From Mycolicibacterium porcinum (GTDB taxonomy: Bacteria; Actinomycetota; Actinomycetes; Mycobacteriales; Mycobacteriaceae): a stretch of 64,000 bases of DNA. A program made the translations under genes and the position numbers. The DNA is taken from assembly GCA_002086835.1 (NCBI GenBank), contig MVIG01000008.1, forward strand, positions 124,001 to 188,000. Direction: 5' to 3'. This document shows, one piece after another, positions 1-9,263 of this stretch; position 1 is the first letter of the stretch, and each line of letters starts with the position of its first letter. A model generated the notes under the pieces. It was not told the DNA's origin. It saw nothing but the letters and a program-made list of their open reading frames with translations, and ran no database searches.

Positions 1-2
1 AG

Positions 3-233
3 CTGGCGGCAACCGAGATCGCATCGGCCATCGTGCCGCGGCTGTCGGTCCCGGCCAATCTCGAGAGTCTGATCGTCGGGGGCATCGAGCTCGGCGGACG
101 CGCCATCAGCGCCGTCGTCCGCGCGGGCCGCCAGCGTGATCCCAACATCGCGCTGATCCTGCGGACACTGCGATCGATCGCAGACCAGGCCCTGCCCGAC
201 CAACCGTCCGAATCGCTCGGTGTCGCATCGTGA
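3..233 (+). CDS. C-terminal end of an unidentified protein (cut by window edge)
   Basis: The frame is open from the window edge to a TGA at 231-233 and gives about 76 residues, mostly helical in character, ending in a Ser/Pro-rich tail. The true start lies upstream of the window, so neither family nor length can be judged. It runs in the same direction as the monooxygenase that follows 126 bp later, but the gap contains a regulatory-looking element, so the two are probably separate transcription units. A helical regulator tail is possible but I do not recognise the protein. Confidence 0.5.
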   Translation: MAATEIASAIVPRLSVPANLESLIVGGIELGGRAISAVVRAGRQRDPNIALILRTLRSIADQALPDQPSESLGVAS

Positions 234-260
234 CACCAGTACGTCGCAGTTTGGCTTCAG

Positions 261-303
261 CATTCCCGTAGCGGGGTTTTGCTGATTGATCCGGGCGGTG
301 CGG
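261..303 (+). promoter_or_regulatory. Candidate shared sulfur-cluster operator, copy 1
   Basis: The element starts CATTCCCGTAGCG, with a CCCG-TAG-CGGG inverted repeat, and ends TTGATCCGGGCGGTGCGG. It lies 57-99 bp upstream of the GTG at 360. Related elements precede the genes at 5336, 23692/23799 and 26900. The second half (GATTGATCC-GGCGG) recurs before the gene at 41210. Its function as an operator is inferred from recurrence and position only. Confidence 0.45.
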
Positions 304-359
304 ATACGTTGCGACCTGATACATCAACAGGTTTCGCACACACCCAGGAGGCCAGGTAG

Positions 360-1700
360 GTGAGCGCTCGTCAACTGCACCTGAACGCGTTCCTCATGAG
401 CACGGGACACCATGAGGCGTCGTGGCGCCTGCCCGAAAGCAATCCGTACGCGGGTACGGACGTCAACCACTACGCCGAACTGGCGAGGATCGCCGAACGT
501 GGCACCTTCGACTCGCTGTTCCTGGCCGACAGTCCACAGCTCAACGGCGACGTGGGCCGCCGTCCGCTCGGAGTGCTCGAGCCGTTGACGTTGCTGACGG
601 CACTGGTCGCGGTCACCGAACGAATCGGACTCATCGCCACCGCGTCGACGTCGTACAACTCGCCTTACAACCTGGCCCGCCGCTTCGCGTCGCTGGATCA
701 CGTCAGCGGTGGGCGGGCCGGCTGGAACATCGTCACCACCGCCACCGTCGACGCGGCCCGCAACTTCGGTCTCGATGATCTACCTGACCACTCCTCGCGC
801 TACGCACGGGCTGAAGAGTTCGTTCAGGTTGCCCAGAAGCTCTGGGACAGTTGGCAAGACGACGCGGTGGTCGCGGACAAAGCGGCCGGGGTGTGGGGTG
901 ATCAATCGAAGATCCACCCACCGGCTCACCGGGGTGAATACTTCTCGGTCGAGGGCCCGCTGAACATCCCGCGGTCCCCGCAGGGTTATCCCCTCCTGGT
1001 CCAGGCCGGCTCGTCGGAGGACGGCAAGGCACTGGCAGCCCGCTATGCAGAAGCGGTGTTCACCGCACAACAAACGTTCGAGGAGGCGCGGGCGTTCTAT
1101 ACCGAACTCAAGGCGCGCACGATCGCGGCGGGCCGCGACCCGGACGCGATCAAGATCCTGCCGGGCATTGTCCCGGTCATAGGCAGCACCGAAGCCGAGG
1201 CCGCCGCCAAGGACCGTGAACTCGACGAGGCAATCGTCCCCGAGTACGCGCACCGCCAGCTCGCCTCGACCCTGCGGATACCGTTGGAACAACTGGAACT
1301 CGACCGTGAACTACCCGACAATCTGCTACCCGAAGACGCCATCGAGGGCGCCAAGAGCCGCTACACGCTCATCGTCGAACTGGCGCGGCGCGAACGTCTG
1401 ACCGTGCGCCGGCTGATCGGCCGCCTCGGCGGGGGCCGCGGGCACCGGACGTTCACCGGCACTCCGGAGCAGGTGGCCGACACCATCGAGCAGTGGTTCC
1501 GCGGTGGCGTGGCCGACGGGTTCAACATCATGCCGCCGACGCTGCCGTCCAGCCTCGAGCTGTTCGTGGACCATGTGGTGCCGATCCTGCGATCTCGCGG
1601 CCTCTTCCGATCTGAATACACCGCGGCCACGCTGCGCGGCCACTACGGGCTGGCCCGGCCGGCCAACTCTCACCTGCTCACGGAGGCGGCAAGTCGATGA
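360..1700 (+). CDS. NtaA/SnaA/DszA-type flavin-dependent monooxygenase
   Basis: A 446-residue protein of the bacterial luciferase-like superfamily, in the NtaA/SnaA/DszA branch of FMNH2-dependent monooxygenases. Visible marks are an N-terminal strand with LHLNAFLM, the AERGTFDSLFLAD segment, the family signature SGGRAGWNIVT near residue 120, and the late GTPEQVADTIEQWF...DGFNIMPP block. Length is normal for the branch. Such enzymes need reduced FMN from a separate reductase and cleave C-S or C-N bonds; the actual substrate is unknown. The GTG start follows an AGGAGG-like site about 10 bp upstream. The gene overlaps the next one by 4 bp (ATGA), so translation is probably coupled. Confidence 0.88.
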   Translation: MSARQLHLNAFLMSTGHHEASWRLPESNPYAGTDVNHYAELARIAERGTFDSLFLADSPQLNGDVGRRPLGVLEPLTLLTALVAVTERIGLIATASTSYNSPYNLARRFASLDHVSGGRAGWNIVTTATVDAARNFGLDDLPDHSSRYARAEEFVQVAQKLWDSWQDDAVVADKAAGVWGDQSKIHPPAHRGEYFSVEGPLNIPRSPQGYPLLVQAGSSEDGKALAARYAEAVFTAQQTFEEARAFYTELKARTIAAGRDPDAIKILPGIVPVIGSTEAEAAAKDRELDEAIVPEYAHRQLASTLRIPLEQLELDRELPDNLLPEDAIEGAKSRYTLIVELARRERLTVRRLIGRLGGGRGHRTFTGTPEQVADTIEQWFRGGVADGFNIMPPTLPSSLELFVDHVVPILRSRGLFRSEYTAATLRGHYGLARPANSHLLTEAASR

Positions 1701-3061
1701 CCACTTCGGATCTCAACATCACCACAGCCGATCTGGCCGCCCAGGAGTCCCTGCGCCTGCTCGGGCTCGACGGCAACAACTGGATCGCCCCCCGCGACGA
1801 GGTGGACCACGATGTGGCGATCATCGGTGGTGGCCAGAGCGGCATCACCACCGCACATGCGCTGTTACGTGCGGGTGTGGCCAATGTGACGGTGGTCGAT
1901 TCCGGCAGGCAGGATGCCGACCTGGCCTGGCAGTCCCGGGCCCGGATGCGCACCCTGCGGACCGCCAAATCGATTTCCGGCCCCGAGCTGGGCAATCCAG
2001 CGCTGAGCTTTCGAGCCTGGTACGAAAGCCACCACGGGGCAGATGCTTTCGACGACATCGATCGGATACCCACATCCGATTGGGCGGACTATCTGAGCTG
2101 GTTCCGGGAACAGACGGGGATAGCGGTTCGCCGCGGGATCCGGGTCATCGACATCGCACCCGGCACCACCGGTCTCCGGCTGACCCTGCAACAGGACGGT
2201 CGCCGGTGGACCGAGCACACCCGCAAGCTGGTGCTGGCCGGTGGCGTCTCGGGCACCGACGGACCGCACATCCCCGCCGAACTACGGGGACTGCCGAACC
2301 GGCTCTGGGCGCACACCTCGGACCTGATCGACTTCGATGCTCTGCACGGCAAGTCCGTTGCCGTGCTCGGAGCGGCGGCATCGGCCTACGATGCGGCCGC
2401 AACCGCCCTGGAGGCCGGTGCGACCGAGGTGCACGTGTACACACGCCGACCGGCCGTCGTGATCGCCAATCTCGCCAACCGCCCGAATCCACTGGTGCAG
2501 GATGTGTTTCATCTGCTCAGTGATGCCGAGCGGTGGGAGCAACGAGTCAAGGCGGCCCGGCAGGGGGCCAACGTACCGGAAGATTCTGTTGCCCGCGCTG
2601 CCGCTTTTCCCAACTACCAGCTGCATGTTTCGGCGCCCTGGTCGTCCGCGTCCGAGCAGGACGGCAAGGTTCTCGTCCACGCAGGCGACGGGGTGAGAAC
2701 GTTCGACTTCGTCATCGCCGGTACCGGCTATCAGCAAGATCCGGCCACCCGTCCCGAGCTGGCCACCATCGCGCCCTACATCGCGCGCTGGAAAGACGTC
2801 TACCCCGCCCCGCCCGGGTTGGAGAACGAGATCCTCGGAGTAGCCCCCTATCTGGGCCCGGGCTACCAGTTCGTCGAGAAAGAGCTGGGATCGGCGCCGT
2901 GGCTGGCCGACATCCACGTGTTCAGTATCGGCGCCAACGTCAGTTTCGGGCGACCGGTCGGCGACATCCCGAGTCTGCGAATCGGGGTGCCGCGGCTGGC
3001 CGAGGCGATCACCCGCGATCTGGTGCTGGCCGACCTTCGTGCCGCCGGAGACTTCCGATGA
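1697..3061 (+). CDS. FAD/NAD(P)-binding monooxygenase-like protein
   Basis: 454 residues with an N-terminal FAD Rossmann motif GGGQSG (about residue 38), a second nucleotide-binding motif GAAASAYD in mid-protein and a late IAGTGYQQDP segment resembling the ATG motif of group B flavoprotein monooxygenases. It is likely a NAD(P)H- and FAD-dependent oxygenase or a related oxidoreductase; it carries its own reductase half, unlike the LLM enzymes beside it. It overlaps both neighbours by 4 bp, which makes a three-gene translationally coupled set (LLM, FAD enzyme, SsuD-like LLM). An N-hydroxylase or amino-oxidase role cannot be excluded. Confidence 0.75.
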   Translation: MTTSDLNITTADLAAQESLRLLGLDGNNWIAPRDEVDHDVAIIGGGQSGITTAHALLRAGVANVTVVDSGRQDADLAWQSRARMRTLRTAKSISGPELGNPALSFRAWYESHHGADAFDDIDRIPTSDWADYLSWFREQTGIAVRRGIRVIDIAPGTTGLRLTLQQDGRRWTEHTRKLVLAGGVSGTDGPHIPAELRGLPNRLWAHTSDLIDFDALHGKSVAVLGAAASAYDAAATALEAGATEVHVYTRRPAVVIANLANRPNPLVQDVFHLLSDAERWEQRVKAARQGANVPEDSVARAAAFPNYQLHVSAPWSSASEQDGKVLVHAGDGVRTFDFVIAGTGYQQDPATRPELATIAPYIARWKDVYPAPPGLENEILGVAPYLGPGYQFVEKELGSAPWLADIHVFSIGANVSFGRPVGDIPSLRIGVPRLAEAITRDLVLADLRAAGDFR

Positions 3062-4164
3062 CCCTCCCCGCGGAACCACTCAGCGCGACGGACTACGAAT
3101 TCCTCTGGTACATACCGAACACTGTCGAGCCCGGTCATCGTGGAGACGACACCGTCGACGGCTGGGGCACTCTGGACTACTCGGTGGATCTGGCTCTGCG
3201 TGCCGAGCGACACGGTTGGGGCGGTGCGCTCATCGGCACCGGGTGGGGCCGACCGGACACCTTCACCGTGGCGACCGCCGTCGCCGCCAGGACCACGAAG
3301 TTCACCCCGCTGGTGGCGATCCGGCCCGGCTACTGGCACCCCGCCCACTTCGCCAGTGCGGCAGCCACCCTCGACCAGCTCAGCGGCGGCCGGCTGTTCA
3401 TCAACATCGTCAGCGGCACCGACAACCTCGCGGCCTACGGGGACGGCGAATTCGACAAGTCCCGGCGATACGACCGAACCCGGGAGTTCCTGCAGGTCGT
3501 GCGCCGGCTCTGGCGCGACGAAGATGTGACGTATTCGGGTGAACACTTCCGTGTCGAGCATTCGACCGTGACTCCGCGACCATTCGGCGCCGAGTACGGA
3601 CGCCATCCCAGGCTGTACTTCGGCGGAGCTTCCACCGCAGCCGAGGAGGTCGCCGCAGCCGAGGCCGACGTACAGCTGTTCTGGGGCGAGCCCCTCGACG
3701 GAATCGCGGAGCGGATCGACCGGCTCACCACGTTGTCCGACACACTCGGCCGGGTGCATCCGCCGCTGGAATTCGGATTGCGGGTGACCACCCTCATCCG
3801 GGACAGCTCTGCGGAGGCATGGCGCGCCGCGGAGGCCAAGATCGCTTCCATCGCAGGCAAACCGGACCTCCACGGATCCGGACAGGGCCCCGCGGTGGGA
3901 CAACAGCGCCTGCTCGATCTGGCGAATCGTGGCGAGGTGCTCGACTCGTGTCTTTATACCGCCCCCGGCCGCGTCGGCGGTGGCGGCGCGGGCACGACCT
4001 GGCTGGTCGGGTCGGCCGCCGAGGTCGCGACCGCCCTCGCGCGCTATGCCGAACTCGGCATCCGGCATTTCGTCCTGTCCGACACCCCCTACCAGTCCGA
4101 GGTCGCCCGAGTCGGCGATCAACTACTGCCGTTGTTGCGCAACCCGGCGCCGCTGGCGCGCTGA
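3058..4164 (+). CDS. SsuD-like alkanesulfonate monooxygenase family protein
   Basis: A 368-residue luciferase-superfamily protein closest in layout to SsuD: EFLWYIPN near the start, RAERHGWGGALIGTG, FTPLVAIRPGYWHPA, LDQLSGGRLFINIVSG near residue 120, and a C-terminal GGGAGTTWLVGSAAEVATAL substrate/FMN gating region. SsuD desulfonates alkanesulfonates to an aldehyde plus sulfite using FMNH2 and O2. The ATG at 3058 lies in the ATGA overlap with the previous gene and precedes the conserved N-terminus; a longer in-frame extension upstream is only read-through of the preceding gene. Substrate is inferred from family and context. Confidence 0.85.
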   Translation: MTLPAEPLSATDYEFLWYIPNTVEPGHRGDDTVDGWGTLDYSVDLALRAERHGWGGALIGTGWGRPDTFTVATAVAARTTKFTPLVAIRPGYWHPAHFASAAATLDQLSGGRLFINIVSGTDNLAAYGDGEFDKSRRYDRTREFLQVVRRLWRDEDVTYSGEHFRVEHSTVTPRPFGAEYGRHPRLYFGGASTAAEEVAAAEADVQLFWGEPLDGIAERIDRLTTLSDTLGRVHPPLEFGLRVTTLIRDSSAEAWRAAEAKIASIAGKPDLHGSGQGPAVGQQRLLDLANRGEVLDSCLYTAPGRVGGGGAGTTWLVGSAAEVATALARYAELGIRHFVLSDTPYQSEVARVGDQLLPLLRNPAPLAR

Positions 4165-4190
4165 GCGACCCAGAATCGAGGGCTCTCCCC

Positions 4191-5198
4191 ATGGCGACAA
4201 CTCTGACCCGCCCGGTGGTCGTGTACGGCGTAGGTGCCATTGGCGGAGTGATCGCCGGCCGGCTGCGGCTGGCGGGCTTCGATGTGACCGCGGTGGCCCG
4301 GGGCGCGCACCTCGAAGCGATCCGCGCCGGCGGGCTCACCCTGGTGACGCAGGCCGGTGCCGATGCCGTACAGCTGCCGGTCGCTGCCCACGCCGGTCAG
4401 GTCGACTGGTCGGAAGACCCGGTGGTGATCCTCGCGGTCAAGAGCCATCAGACCGCCGCGGCCCTGGATGACATCAGCGCCCACGCGCCGGCGGCCACGC
4501 CGGTGTTCGTGGCCCAGAACGGAGTGGCCAACGAGGCTGCGGCGCTGCGCAGGTTCGCACATGTGTACGGCATCACCGTGATGCTCCCGGCTGCCCATCT
4601 CGAACCCGGAGTGGTTGTGCAGCAGAGCTATCCGGTGGCGGGAATTCTCGACCTGGGCGCCTACCCGGGCGGGCACGACGAGCTGGCGGACCTGGTGGCC
4701 GCCGCCCTACGGGCATCCGGTTTCCATTCGCTGGTCCGCGACGATGTGATGGCGTGGAAGCACCGCAAGCTGATCGCGAATCTCGGCAACGGGGTGGCCG
4801 CCGTGTACTGTCCCGGCCCTGAAGCCGACGAACTGGTCGCGCGCGCACGGGCCGAGGCCGAGCAGGTGCTCACTGCGGCCCGGATCCCTTTCGTGACCGC
4901 CGAACAGGACTCGCGACGTCGTGGCGATTTGCTGCGGGGCCGGGCTCGCGACGGCTACTTCAGCTCCACCTGGCAGAGCGTGGCCCGCGGGCACAGCCAG
5001 GTCGAAACGGACTGGTTCAACGGCGAAATCGTGTTGCAGGCTCGCCTGCACGGTCAGCAGGCACCGGTCAACGAGCTGATCCAACGCGTCACCGCCGAAC
5101 ATGCCAGGGTGGGCCGTCCCGTGCGTTCACTCGACGCTGCCGCCGCACTCACCGAACTCGGGGCCGATTCCGGCAGTCCCGCCGCCGCATCGGTCTGA
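4191..5198 (+). CDS. Ketopantoate reductase (PanE/ApbA)-family oxidoreductase
   Basis: 335 residues. The N-terminus VVVYGVGAIGGVIAGRL is an NAD(P)-binding GxGxxG Rossmann motif. The segment AWKHRKLIANLGNG in the middle matches the catalytic Lys/Asn region of the 2-dehydropantoate 2-reductase family. The ATG at 4191 puts the dinucleotide motif close to the N-terminus as expected; no good ribosome-binding site is visible, but it starts 26 bp after the previous stop. In this setting it may reduce a 2-keto acid released by one of the monooxygenases rather than make pantoate. Confidence 0.78.
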   Translation: MATTLTRPVVVYGVGAIGGVIAGRLRLAGFDVTAVARGAHLEAIRAGGLTLVTQAGADAVQLPVAAHAGQVDWSEDPVVILAVKSHQTAAALDDISAHAPAATPVFVAQNGVANEAAALRRFAHVYGITVMLPAAHLEPGVVVQQSYPVAGILDLGAYPGGHDELADLVAAALRASGFHSLVRDDVMAWKHRKLIANLGNGVAAVYCPGPEADELVARARAEAEQVLTAARIPFVTAEQDSRRRGDLLRGRARDGYFSSTWQSVARGHSQVETDWFNGEIVLQARLHGQQAPVNELIQRVTAEHARVGRPVRSLDAAAALTELGADSGSPAAASV

Positions 5199-5250
5199 CC
5201 TGGCAGGCCGGCGCACGGCCGGCCGCGCGCCGGATGTAGCTGAACTTAAC

Positions 5251-5285
5251 CTTTCTGGTAGCCGATATTCCTTGTCGCGCAGCGC
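5251..5285 (+). promoter_or_regulatory. Candidate shared sulfur-cluster operator, copy 2
   Basis: The element begins CTTTCTGGTAGCCG and continues with ATTCCTTGTCGCGCAGCGC. It aligns with the elements at 261 and 26757 and ends about 50 bp upstream of the ATG at 5336. It is the most diverged copy. Its role is inferred only from recurrence. Confidence 0.35.
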
Positions 5286-5335
5286 TATCCGCTTGACGAT
5301 GTACCAACGCGATCCGTCAGCCAGGAAGGTACCTC

Positions 5336-6445
5336 ATGCTCGATTCACGGAGCAAGATACCCAATCGATTCCGCCGCGGTGCAATCATGCTCATCGCAGT
5401 CACATTCGCGGCGACCGCGTTCGTCGGGTGTTCATCGAGCGGCTCCTCCGACCTGGCACAAGACGACGCGGTAGTTCCCGCCGACCCGAACAACCCGGTC
5501 CACTTCAAGTGGTCCGAGGATCCCAAGGCTCCGTCGCTGGTGAAGATCGCCGACGAATTCGGCCTGTGGGACAAAGCCAGCATCCGACCCGAGTATGTCG
5601 GTGCGGTCGACTCCGGCCAGCTGCCCGCCCTGCTCGGGACGGGTGACATCACGTTTGCGTCGTTCATGTTCAACCGTTCGTTGTCGGCCGTCGCAGCCGG
5701 GGTTGACCTGAAGGTCATCGCCTCGCGCACGTACACGACCAAGGACGAGCCGCACATGGAGTACTTCGTGCGCAAGGATTCCGACCTCGACGAGACCAAT
5801 CTCAAGCAGCTGGAAGGGAAGACGGTCGGGCTGGCGTCGCTCAAGGGCTGCGCCGAGTTCATCCTCAAGGACTACCTCGTGAAGAACGGTGTGGACATCG
5901 ACAAGGTCAAGTTCCTGACCCAGTCCGAAAGCCTTCTGCCACAGTCGCTTCAGCAGGGTGGAGTCGACCTGGCGGTGATCCACCCGCCGCTGAACGGGGT
6001 GCTGCGCACCGATCCCGACGTCAAGGTCGCATTCTCCGACTTCAACAATTCCGGAAATGACGGCGGGCTGGCTCCCATCAGCGCCAGCGGCAAGTTCATC
6101 CGCAAATATCCCGAGCAGACCCGGGAATTCATCGGGGTGCTCGCCAAGGTGGCCAACTGGGGCAACGCCCATCCCGAGGAGTACCGCGACGTCGTCGCCA
6201 GACTCACCGGCCTGCCCAAGGAGCAGATCACCAAGTACTACTACGCCAACAATCTGATCCTCGACAAGGAACAGACCGGGTTCTGGTGGGGCCTGGCCCA
6301 ACGCGTCGGAACCCTCACACCCGAAGAGGCCAAGCTCAGGCCGGAAGACATCGCCACCAACGAATTCAACCCCTACGCAAAATCCCCCGCCCTGATCGAT
6401 TCCCAGGCCGACAACACCGAGATCTTGACCGACGGGGAGATCTGA
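5336..6445 (+). CDS. SsuA/TauA-like substrate-binding lipoprotein
   Basis: 369 residues with a basic N-terminus, a hydrophobic stretch and the lipobox AFVGC (Cys about residue 32), so an exported, lipid-anchored solute-binding protein. The body has features of the NMT1/SsuA fold: ADEFGLWDKASIRPEYVG, then EGKTVGLASLKGCAEFILKD. It is clearly paralogous to the protein at 14625 and shares the C-terminal PEDIATNEFNPYA block with it. It heads an SBP-ATPase-permease-monooxygenase module. The ATG is preceded by AGGAAGG. The ligand is probably an organosulfur anion, but this is inferred from context. Confidence 0.85.
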   Translation: MLDSRSKIPNRFRRGAIMLIAVTFAATAFVGCSSSGSSDLAQDDAVVPADPNNPVHFKWSEDPKAPSLVKIADEFGLWDKASIRPEYVGAVDSGQLPALLGTGDITFASFMFNRSLSAVAAGVDLKVIASRTYTTKDEPHMEYFVRKDSDLDETNLKQLEGKTVGLASLKGCAEFILKDYLVKNGVDIDKVKFLTQSESLLPQSLQQGGVDLAVIHPPLNGVLRTDPDVKVAFSDFNNSGNDGGLAPISASGKFIRKYPEQTREFIGVLAKVANWGNAHPEEYRDVVARLTGLPKEQITKYYYANNLILDKEQTGFWWGLAQRVGTLTPEEAKLRPEDIATNEFNPYAKSPALIDSQADNTEILTDGEI

Positions 6446-6446
6446 C

Positions 6447-7289
6447 GTGACTCAGGCGAGCGTCGCCGAATCCGCCGCCGATACCGTCGGCGTCAAGATC
6501 CGCGCCCGGAGCCTGCACAAGGAGTTCCCGCACATCGGCAAAGGCGTCAAGGGCGCGCCCGCCGTGACCGAGGTACTGCGAACCTTCGACCTCGACATCC
6601 GCGACGGCGAGTTCCTGGCATTGCTCGGTCCCAGCGGGTGCGGCAAGTCCACCTTCCTCAACATCCTGGCGGGCCTGGAGAGCTACGACAGCGGTGAGCT
6701 GCTGCTCGACGGCTCACCCGTACGCGGGGTGAGCAAGAACGTCGGGGTGGTCTTTCAGAGTTACGCCCTGTTCCCGTGGTTGTCAGTCCAGAAGAACGTC
6801 GAAGTCGGGCTGAAGGTGCGGTCCATCCCGTCGGACGAACGCCACAAGACATCGCAACGCATCCTCAAAACCGTCGGCCTGGAGAACTTCGCGCATCATC
6901 TCCCCCATCGTCTCTCCGGAGGGATGCGTCAGCGGGTCGCGATCGCCCGATCGTTGGCCTACGACCCCGAGGTCCTGGTTCTCGACGAACCGTTCGCCGC
7001 GTTGGACGCCCAGACCAGGGAGTTCCTTCAGAACGAACTGCTGCGGATCTGGGAGTCAGGCGCACGCAAGAAGACGATCCTGTTCGTGACTCACTCGATC
7101 GATGAGGCGATCTTCCTGTCGGACCGAATCGCGGTGATGACCAAACGGCCGGGCTCGGTCAAAGACCTCATCGACGTGAGCCTGCCGCGACCACGCGACG
7201 ACGACTCACGGGCCAGCGCGGAATTCGGCCGCATCCGTGGTCAGGTGGCACAGATCCTCAAGGAGGAGGTCGAAGTTGGTGACAACTGA
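6447..7289 (+). CDS. SsuB/TauB-like ABC transporter ATPase
   Basis: 280 residues with Walker A LLGPSGCGKST (about residue 60), Q-loop VVFQSYALFPWL, signature LSGGMRQR, Walker B VLVLDEPFAALD and a switch histidine in FVTHSIDEA. This is the nitrate/sulfonate/taurine importer ATPase type. The GTG start lies 1 bp after the stop of the binding-protein gene. A nearly collinear paralogue lies at 15769. It powers uptake of the ligand captured by the preceding lipoprotein. Confidence 0.93.
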   Translation: MTQASVAESAADTVGVKIRARSLHKEFPHIGKGVKGAPAVTEVLRTFDLDIRDGEFLALLGPSGCGKSTFLNILAGLESYDSGELLLDGSPVRGVSKNVGVVFQSYALFPWLSVQKNVEVGLKVRSIPSDERHKTSQRILKTVGLENFAHHLPHRLSGGMRQRVAIARSLAYDPEVLVLDEPFAALDAQTREFLQNELLRIWESGARKKTILFVTHSIDEAIFLSDRIAVMTKRPGSVKDLIDVSLPRPRDDDSRASAEFGRIRGQVAQILKEEVEVGDN

Positions 7290-8148
7290 GGCGGCGGTGC
7301 CAACACCCGCACAGCCGAGACCGACCGTCGAGCCGACCGCCGTTGGGACACCGCGAATTCCGCTGTGGCGGGCACGGCTGACCAAGTACGACAAGTATCT
7401 CTACGGAGCTGTCGGCATCACACTGGTGCTGTTCGCCTGGTGGGCGGCGACGGCCACCGGCGTGCTCGACCCTAAGTTCCTGACCCCGCCGCAGACCGTG
7501 CTGCGAAAGCTCACCGACGGGCTGGCCGCCGGAGGCGATCTGCGCCAACAGGTGTGGCCCAGCTTGCGCCGCGGCCTGTCGGGCTTCCTGATCGGGACAG
7601 GGCTCGGCGTGGTGCTCGGCATCCTGGTGGGTTCGGTCCGAGTGCTGGAGAAGGCATTCGATCCGGTGCTGTTGTTCTTTCGCAGCCTGTCGATCCTCGC
7701 GTTGTTCCCGGTCTTCCTGCTGTTCTTCGGTCTCGGTGAGCAATCCAAGGTCGCCATCGTCACGTGGGCGGCGTTCTGGCCGGTTTTCATCAGCACCGTG
7801 AATGCGGTCAAGGGAGTCGAGAAGATCCTGCTCAACGCCGCGCGCACACTCGGCGCCGGACGCGTCTACATCTTCACCCGCGTGGTACTGCCGGCGTCCG
7901 TACCGAGCATCTTCCCGGGAGTGCGGCTCGCGGCGTCCTATGCCTTCACCGCCTTGGTGGCCGCCGAATACCTCGGGGCCACAGAAGGAATCGGTATCTA
8001 CATCCGGTCCAGCCAGGAGAGCTATCAAATCCCGGCGATGTATTCGGGAATCGTGGTGCTCGGCGTCATCGGTGTCACCCTCAACCTGCTGCTTGCTGCG
8101 GTCGAAAAGCGTTTGACTGCCTGGCAACTCGGCCTCACCAACAAGTAG
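7279..8148 (+). CDS. SsuC/TauC-like ABC transporter permease
   Basis: 289 residues with about six hydrophobic membrane segments and the cytoplasmic EAA-type loop around AARTLGAGRVYIF, as in BPD-type permeases of sulfonate/taurine importers. I chose the GTG at 7279, which sits 8 bp after AGGAGGAGGT; a TTG one codon earlier is possible. The start overlaps the end of the ATPase gene by 11 bp. The paralogue is at 16610. Confidence 0.9.
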   Translation: MTTEAAVPTPAQPRPTVEPTAVGTPRIPLWRARLTKYDKYLYGAVGITLVLFAWWAATATGVLDPKFLTPPQTVLRKLTDGLAAGGDLRQQVWPSLRRGLSGFLIGTGLGVVLGILVGSVRVLEKAFDPVLLFFRSLSILALFPVFLLFFGLGEQSKVAIVTWAAFWPVFISTVNAVKGVEKILLNAARTLGAGRVYIFTRVVLPASVPSIFPGVRLAASYAFTALVAAEYLGATEGIGIYIRSSQESYQIPAMYSGIVVLGVIGVTLNLLLAAVEKRLTAWQLGLTNK

Positions 8149-8159
8149 ACGGACGGCAC

Positions 8160-9257
8160 ATGACACAACTATCGGTACTCGATCAGGTTCCTGTCCCGAG
8201 GGGGACGAACAGCGGCACCGCGATCCGTAACAGCGTCGAGCTCGCCAGTGAGGCAGAAGACCTCGGATATGCCTCGTACTGGTTCGCCGAACACCACCTC
8301 GATCAGGGCCGTGCCTCATCGGCACCGGCGATCCTGATCGCTCTCGCGATCCAGGCCACCAATCGGATCAAGCTCGGTTCGGCGGCGACAGTGCTGCCGT
8401 TTCACACCAGTTTGGAAGTTGCCGAGGAGTTCGGTTCGCTCGCTGCGGTGGCACCGGGCCGGGTGGTGCTCGGACTGGGCCGTTCCAAGCACGGCTACGG
8501 CAAGTCGGCCCCCTACCGGGAGATCAGCGAGATCCTGTCGGCGGTCACGGCGCATCCGGGGAGCCAGGACGGGGATATCGCCGTGGCGGCCAACGGCAGT
8601 GACTTCCTGTTCGAGTTGCTCGGATATCTGTCCAATGCGCCCCTCACGGTGCCTGACGACGAGTCGCGGATCCGCGAGATCCTCAACTATCTCGAGCGCC
8701 CGGTCGCAGTCGTCGGCGGCGAGGAGTACCGGGTGTCCCCCGGTTATCAGGAGGATCTCGGGCTGGCCGTGTTCGGCGGCGAATCTGGCTGGAGTGCGAC
8801 CATTGCCGCGAAGTACGGTCTTCCGCTCTACGTCAATGCGCACAGCGTCAAGAACGACATCGTCGGCACGGTGCGGCGGTACCGGGACGATTTCCAGCCG
8901 TCCAAGCGGCTGGACTCCCCCTATGTCGGCGTATCCGCACACGCCATCGCGGCTGAAACCGACGAGTTGGGGCGGCGTTTGGAGGAAACGTATCTGCGGA
9001 CACTGGCCAGTCTGCGGGCCCGCGGAACGTATCTGCCATCCGAACCGGTCACCGGCGGCGGGTTCATCGAGCCGGACAGCCAGAAGTTCGCCGACTCCCG
9101 CGCGTTGAGTTTCGCCGGTTCGCCGGGATTCGTGGTCGACAAGCTTCGATCCCTGACCGACAGCGTTGTCGCGGACGAGATTCTGATCAGCACCATCGTC
9201 TACGCCCCTGAGGACCGCCGCGCGTCCTATCGCCTGATCGCCGAGAACTGGGACTAG
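8160..9257 (+). CDS. Luciferase-like monooxygenase (MsnO8-like group)
   Basis: 365 residues. LSVLDQVPVPRG at the N-terminus, the SYWFAEHHLD segment and PGRVVLGLGRSKHGYG mark a single-subunit luciferase-like enzyme, a different branch from the NtaA-type proteins in this cluster. These use reduced flavin and O2. It starts 11 bp after the permease gene, so it belongs to the transporter operon and probably acts on the imported compound. The conserved N-terminus begins at the ATG at 8160. Confidence 0.8.
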   Translation: MTQLSVLDQVPVPRGTNSGTAIRNSVELASEAEDLGYASYWFAEHHLDQGRASSAPAILIALAIQATNRIKLGSAATVLPFHTSLEVAEEFGSLAAVAPGRVVLGLGRSKHGYGKSAPYREISEILSAVTAHPGSQDGDIAVAANGSDFLFELLGYLSNAPLTVPDDESRIREILNYLERPVAVVGGEEYRVSPGYQEDLGLAVFGGESGWSATIAAKYGLPLYVNAHSVKNDIVGTVRRYRDDFQPSKRLDSPYVGVSAHAIAAETDELGRRLEETYLRTLASLRARGTYLPSEPVTGGGFIEPDSQKFADSRALSFAGSPGFVVDKLRSLTDSVVADEILISTIVYAPEDRRASYRLIAENWD

Positions 9258-9263
9258 ATCGCC

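Noticed and set aside
2533..3057. N-terminal extension of the SsuD-like protein
   Set aside because: The extension is Arg-rich read-through of the overlapping upstream gene; the conserved SsuD-like N-terminus starts at 3058 in an ATGA overlap.
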